Program-made: the position numbers and the translations under genes | The notes under the pieces: generated by a model | The model's database searches: none | Seen by the model: the letters and a program-made list of their open reading frames with translations, nothing else | Told to the model about the DNA's origin: nothing | Shown: positions 13,346-15,058 of the stretch, one piece after another | How positions within the stretch are numbered: position 1 is the stretch's first letter | How the letters are laid out: the number at the start of each line of letters is the position of its first letter | Assembly: GCA_017509065.1 (NCBI GenBank) | Contig: JAFWQM010000075.1 | Coordinates: 1 to 15,058 of the forward strand | Reading direction: 5' to 3' | Origin: Clostridia bacterium | Lineage (GTDB): Bacteria; Bacillota_A; Clostridia; Christensenellales; Aristaeellaceae | DNA length: 15,058 bases

Positions 13346-14257
13346 TCACAGCGCTCCTTTCCTGCCCTCGGCGGCGTTCAGCGTCAGGCCGTCATAGGCG
13401 ATGATAAAGCCGGGGGTGATGCGCTGGATATCTTCAAAGCTGGTGTAGCCGTTGTGGGAAAAATGGCTGGCGACGAACAGGGTGTTTTCGTCCGCCGCGC
13501 CGATGGAAATCAGCTTTTCCCGCATCTTGAGGCAGCTTTCGCTGTTCATATGGCCTGCCCAGCCGCTGTAATCGTAGTGCCGGGCGCTGCCGGTGCAGTC
13601 CAAAGAAACCAGGTCCAGCCGCCTGCCGGCCAGCCAGGCTATATTGGCTTCGCTGAATTCGCAGGTATCGTGGGCGTACAGGATGCGCTGCCCGTCCTTT
13701 TCGATCAGGTAGATCAGCGCTTCCTCCGCCCGGTAGAACGTGCGCCCCTGGAATCGCACGGGGAACGCGCAGCCGCCGTTCCGATCCTGGCAATGCACCG
13801 CTTCCAGGGCCGTCACCTGGTAATCCCCGATGGGCACCGTTTCAAAGGGGACCATCCGCTGGAAAGCCAGGCAATGGGAGGGGTGGCCGGTAAAGCGCTG
13901 GATGCATCGTCCCGTCTGCTCGTTGCCGTAAAAGGTAAGAGTGGTTTGGGGCTTTTCCCCGTTTTCCTGGTAGCAGTAGCCGGGAATGCGGAATTCCAAT
14001 TCATCGGGGATCAGATGATCCGAATGGGTGTGAGTGACCAGCACGCCCTGCAAGTTCATATAATCCAGGCCATAGCGCTGCATATGCACGAAGGAATCCG
14101 GCCCGAAATCCAGCTTCAATACGCCATCAATGATAGCCCCGGACCGGGTGCGCACCTCCCTGCCGCCCGCTTTTCGCGCGGCGCGGCATACCGGACACTG
14201 GCAGAACAGCGCCGGAATGCCCTCCGCCGCCGCGGTGCCCAAATACTGTAAAATCAT
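13346..14257 (-). CDS. Metallo-beta-lactamase-fold hydrolase, PhnP-like
   Basis: This is a 303-residue cytoplasmic enzyme of the PhnP-like (COG1235) branch. The start MILQYLGTAAAEGIPALFCQ carries the LGT..A.G.PA..C pattern, then CQCPVC (Cys19, 21, 24), which in E. coli PhnP forms a structural zinc site with a C-terminal histidine; SHFSHNG near the end supplies candidates. The catalytic metal motif is THTHSDH (75-81), followed by YAHDTCEF, LDCTGSARHYDYSGWAGHMN and a final AYDGL. E. coli PhnP opens phosphoribosyl cyclic phosphate in phosphonate degradation, but no C-P lyase genes are seen here, so the substrate is unproven. I choose the ATG at 14257, because AAGGAAAA is 5-8 bases upstream and the product starts at the fold; an in-frame GTG/ATG extension of 26 residues upstream looks non-coding. 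Confidence 0.85.
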   Translation of the reverse strand: MILQYLGTAAAEGIPALFCQCPVCRAARKAGGREVRTRSGAIIDGVLKLDFGPDSFVHMQRYGLDYMNLQGVLVTHTHSDHLIPDELEFRIPGYCYQENGEKPQTTLTFYGNEQTGRCIQRFTGHPSHCLAFQRMVPFETVPIGDYQVTALEAVHCQDRNGGCAFPVRFQGRTFYRAEEALIYLIEKDGQRILYAHDTCEFSEANIAWLAGRRLDLVSLDCTGSARHYDYSGWAGHMNSESCLKMREKLISIGAADENTLFVASHFSHNGYTSFEDIQRITPGFIIAYDGLTLNAAEGRKGAL

Positions 14258-14306
14258 AGCGATTTTCCTTCTTTCTGGAGGGACGGTCAGGTTTCGCCTC
14301 TTTTTC

Positions 14307-14335
14307 ATTATATCAGAAGCCAGTTCTTCGCGCAA
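14307..14335 (-). promoter_or_regulatory. Extended -10 promoter of the MBL-DUF4250 operon
   Basis: Read on the minus strand, TGATATAAT gives a perfect TATAAT (14312-14307) with an extended -10 TG. A poor -35, TTGCGC (14335-14330), lies 17 bp upstream. Extended -10 promoters tolerate weak -35 boxes. The leader to the start codon is about 45 nt. Confidence 0.65.
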
Positions 14336-14361
14336 TCACCCAAAAACGCCCGCGGAGGATC

Positions 14362-14407
14362 AAAAAAGTGAAAAAGCCGTGAAAAAGAGGCGCGGAAACG
14401 AGAAAAA
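14362..14407. promoter_or_regulatory. Phased A-tracts and an 11-bp-period direct repeat in a divergent promoter region
   Basis: GTGAAAAAG occurs at 14368-14376 and again at 14379-14387, exactly 11 bp apart. Further A-runs sit at 14362-14367 and 14402-14407. Runs of A spaced about one helical turn bend DNA. Placed just upstream of the yceD -35 they could act as an UP element or curved activator region. The repeat could equally be an operator shared by the two divergent promoters. Confidence 0.4.
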
Positions 14408-14411
14408 AGGA

Positions 14412-14441
14412 TTGACAAGCAAGGCGGTTTAAAGGTATAAT
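14412..14441 (+). promoter_or_regulatory. Consensus sigma-A promoter of yceD-rpmF
   Basis: TTGACA (14412-14417) and TATAAT (14436-14441) both match consensus perfectly with an 18-bp spacer. The transcript should start near 14448, leaving a leader of only about 20 nt. This fits the high demand for ribosomal protein L32. Confidence 0.87.
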
Positions 14442-14470
14442 AGCATTCGGTCACGATTGGAGTGATGTGC

Positions 14471-15001
14471 TTGCTGCTGGACATTTCCCGCGCGCTTCGC
14501 GCACCGGGGGAGGAAATCCCCTTCCTGCATCGTGACGCCATTCCGCCGCAGGAGATCTTCGGTGAAACGGTGGCGTTTTCCGATGTGACCCTGTCCGGTT
14601 TCCTGTGCTCGGTGGAGGATCATCTCCGCATCCGGGGCACGCTGCGCACGGTGGCTCACGGCCATTGCGCGGGGTGCTTACAGCCGGTGGATTATCCGGT
14701 GGAGGTTCCTTTCGATGAAACCTTCATCCGCGTAACCGCCCGCAATCCCCGGCCGGAGGAAGAGAATCCCGAGGAAGAGGAATGGTATTATGAAGGCTCT
14801 AAAGTGGAGCTTTCCCATCTTGCCATGACGCTGACGCTGCTGGACCTGCCCATTCGCTTTGAGTGCGGCGACGATTGCCCGGTGCTCAGTCAGCTTCATG
14901 CGGAAGATGATGAAACTACGCATGCTTGCCAGAAGGACATGCCCGACCAGCATCCTTTTTCGGCATTGCAGCAATTGCTGACAAAGGATCAGGAGGTGTA
15001 A
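14471..15001 (+). CDS. yceD: YceD family protein (DUF177), 23S rRNA accumulation protein
   Basis: This is a 176-residue soluble protein. In many bacteria yceD lies directly before rpmF, as here, and it is linked to 23S rRNA accumulation. The DUF177 core is seen as RIRGTLRTVAHGHCAGCLQP (54-73, CxxC at 66-69) followed by VDYPVEVPFDE. An acidic stretch (PEEENPEEEEWYYEG) and a C-terminal FECGDDCPVL...HACQ follow. The second cysteine cluster is incomplete compared with the usual CxxxC...CPxCG form. The start is uncertain: GTG 14462, ATG 14465 and TTG 14471 are in frame. I prefer the TTG, since GGAG at 14459-14462 is 8 bases from it and the product then begins MLLDISRA; the earlier codons overlap or crowd that site. 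Confidence 0.85.
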   Translation: MLLDISRALRAPGEEIPFLHRDAIPPQEIFGETVAFSDVTLSGFLCSVEDHLRIRGTLRTVAHGHCAGCLQPVDYPVEVPFDETFIRVTARNPRPEEENPEEEEWYYEGSKVELSHLAMTLTLLDLPIRFECGDDCPVLSQLHAEDDETTHACQKDMPDQHPFSALQQLLTKDQEV

Positions 15002-15003
15002 TT

Positions 15004-15058
15004 ATGGCTCTGCCCAAAGGAAAAGTATCCAAGGCCCGCGGCCGTTCCCGTCGCGCGA
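15004..15058 (+). CDS. rpmF: 50S ribosomal protein L32, N-terminal part
   Basis: The gene runs off the window end after 18 codons reading MALPKGKVSKARGRSRRA, the conserved L32 start (family form MAVPKRKVSKARRDKRRA). The ATG has AGGAGG (14991-14996) at 7 bases, which overlaps the yceD end, so the two genes are translationally linked. The cysteine zinc ribbon, if present, lies beyond the window. Confidence 0.92.
   Translation, partial: MALPKGKVSKARGRSRRA

Noticed and set aside
13343..14251. Plus-strand frame of 302 codons opposite the PhnP-like gene
   Set aside because: The minus strand carries the HxHxDH and CxCxxC motifs and a ribosome site; the plus-strand product has no motif and no ribosome site.

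Overview
The window comes from a chromosome of a fairly GC-rich anaerobic Firmicute of the class Clostridia. The evidence is the ribosomal protein gene order, the zinc-free form of S4, an enlarged L17, a DUF4250 gene and many AAGGAGG ribosome binding sites. The MKK...LGC...AE style of the secreted binding proteins recalls Christensenellales or relatives, but that placement is a guess. I see no mobile element, CRISPR array, tRNA or rRNA.

Layout. (1) 1-2372: the end of the ribosomal alpha operon, rpsK (partial)-rpsD-rpoA-rplQ, closed by a clear intrinsic terminator. (2) 2422-7860: a PhnCDE-type ABC importer. It has a secreted binding protein (phnD) with its own promoter and terminator, then a second promoter and a tight operon phnC-phnE1-phnE2 ending in a cytoplasmic UshA-family metallophosphatase/5'-nucleotidase. 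(3) 7988-13166: a second ABC importer behind a perfect-consensus sigma-A promoter. It has a COG1840-type binding protein, a hairpin, a fused double permease, a PotA/FbpC-type ATPase with a TOBE-like tail, and a divergent MglB-like sugar-binding protein, ended by a bidirectional terminator. (4) 13165-14257, minus strand: a PhnP-like metallo-beta-lactamase-fold phosphodiesterase followed by a 59-residue DUF4250 gene that is easily missed. (5) 14307-15058: a divergent promoter region, then yceD (DUF177) and the start of rpmF.

How it may work together. The middle of the window has a phosphorus-scavenging flavour: a phosphonate/organophosphate-type importer translationally packed with a phosphatase that has no signal peptide, and nearby a PhnP-like hydrolase. 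This suggests import of an intact phosphorylated small molecule followed by hydrolysis inside the cell. No C-P lyase genes are visible, so classical phosphonate breakdown is not supported here. The second importer's substrate is undetermined; its binding protein lacks the paired C-terminal tyrosines of FbpA-type iron binders. The transporter block lies where many Firmicutes carry the ecfA1-ecfA2-ecfT-truA genes.

All calls rest on reading the sequence and on remembered family features. No database search was run.
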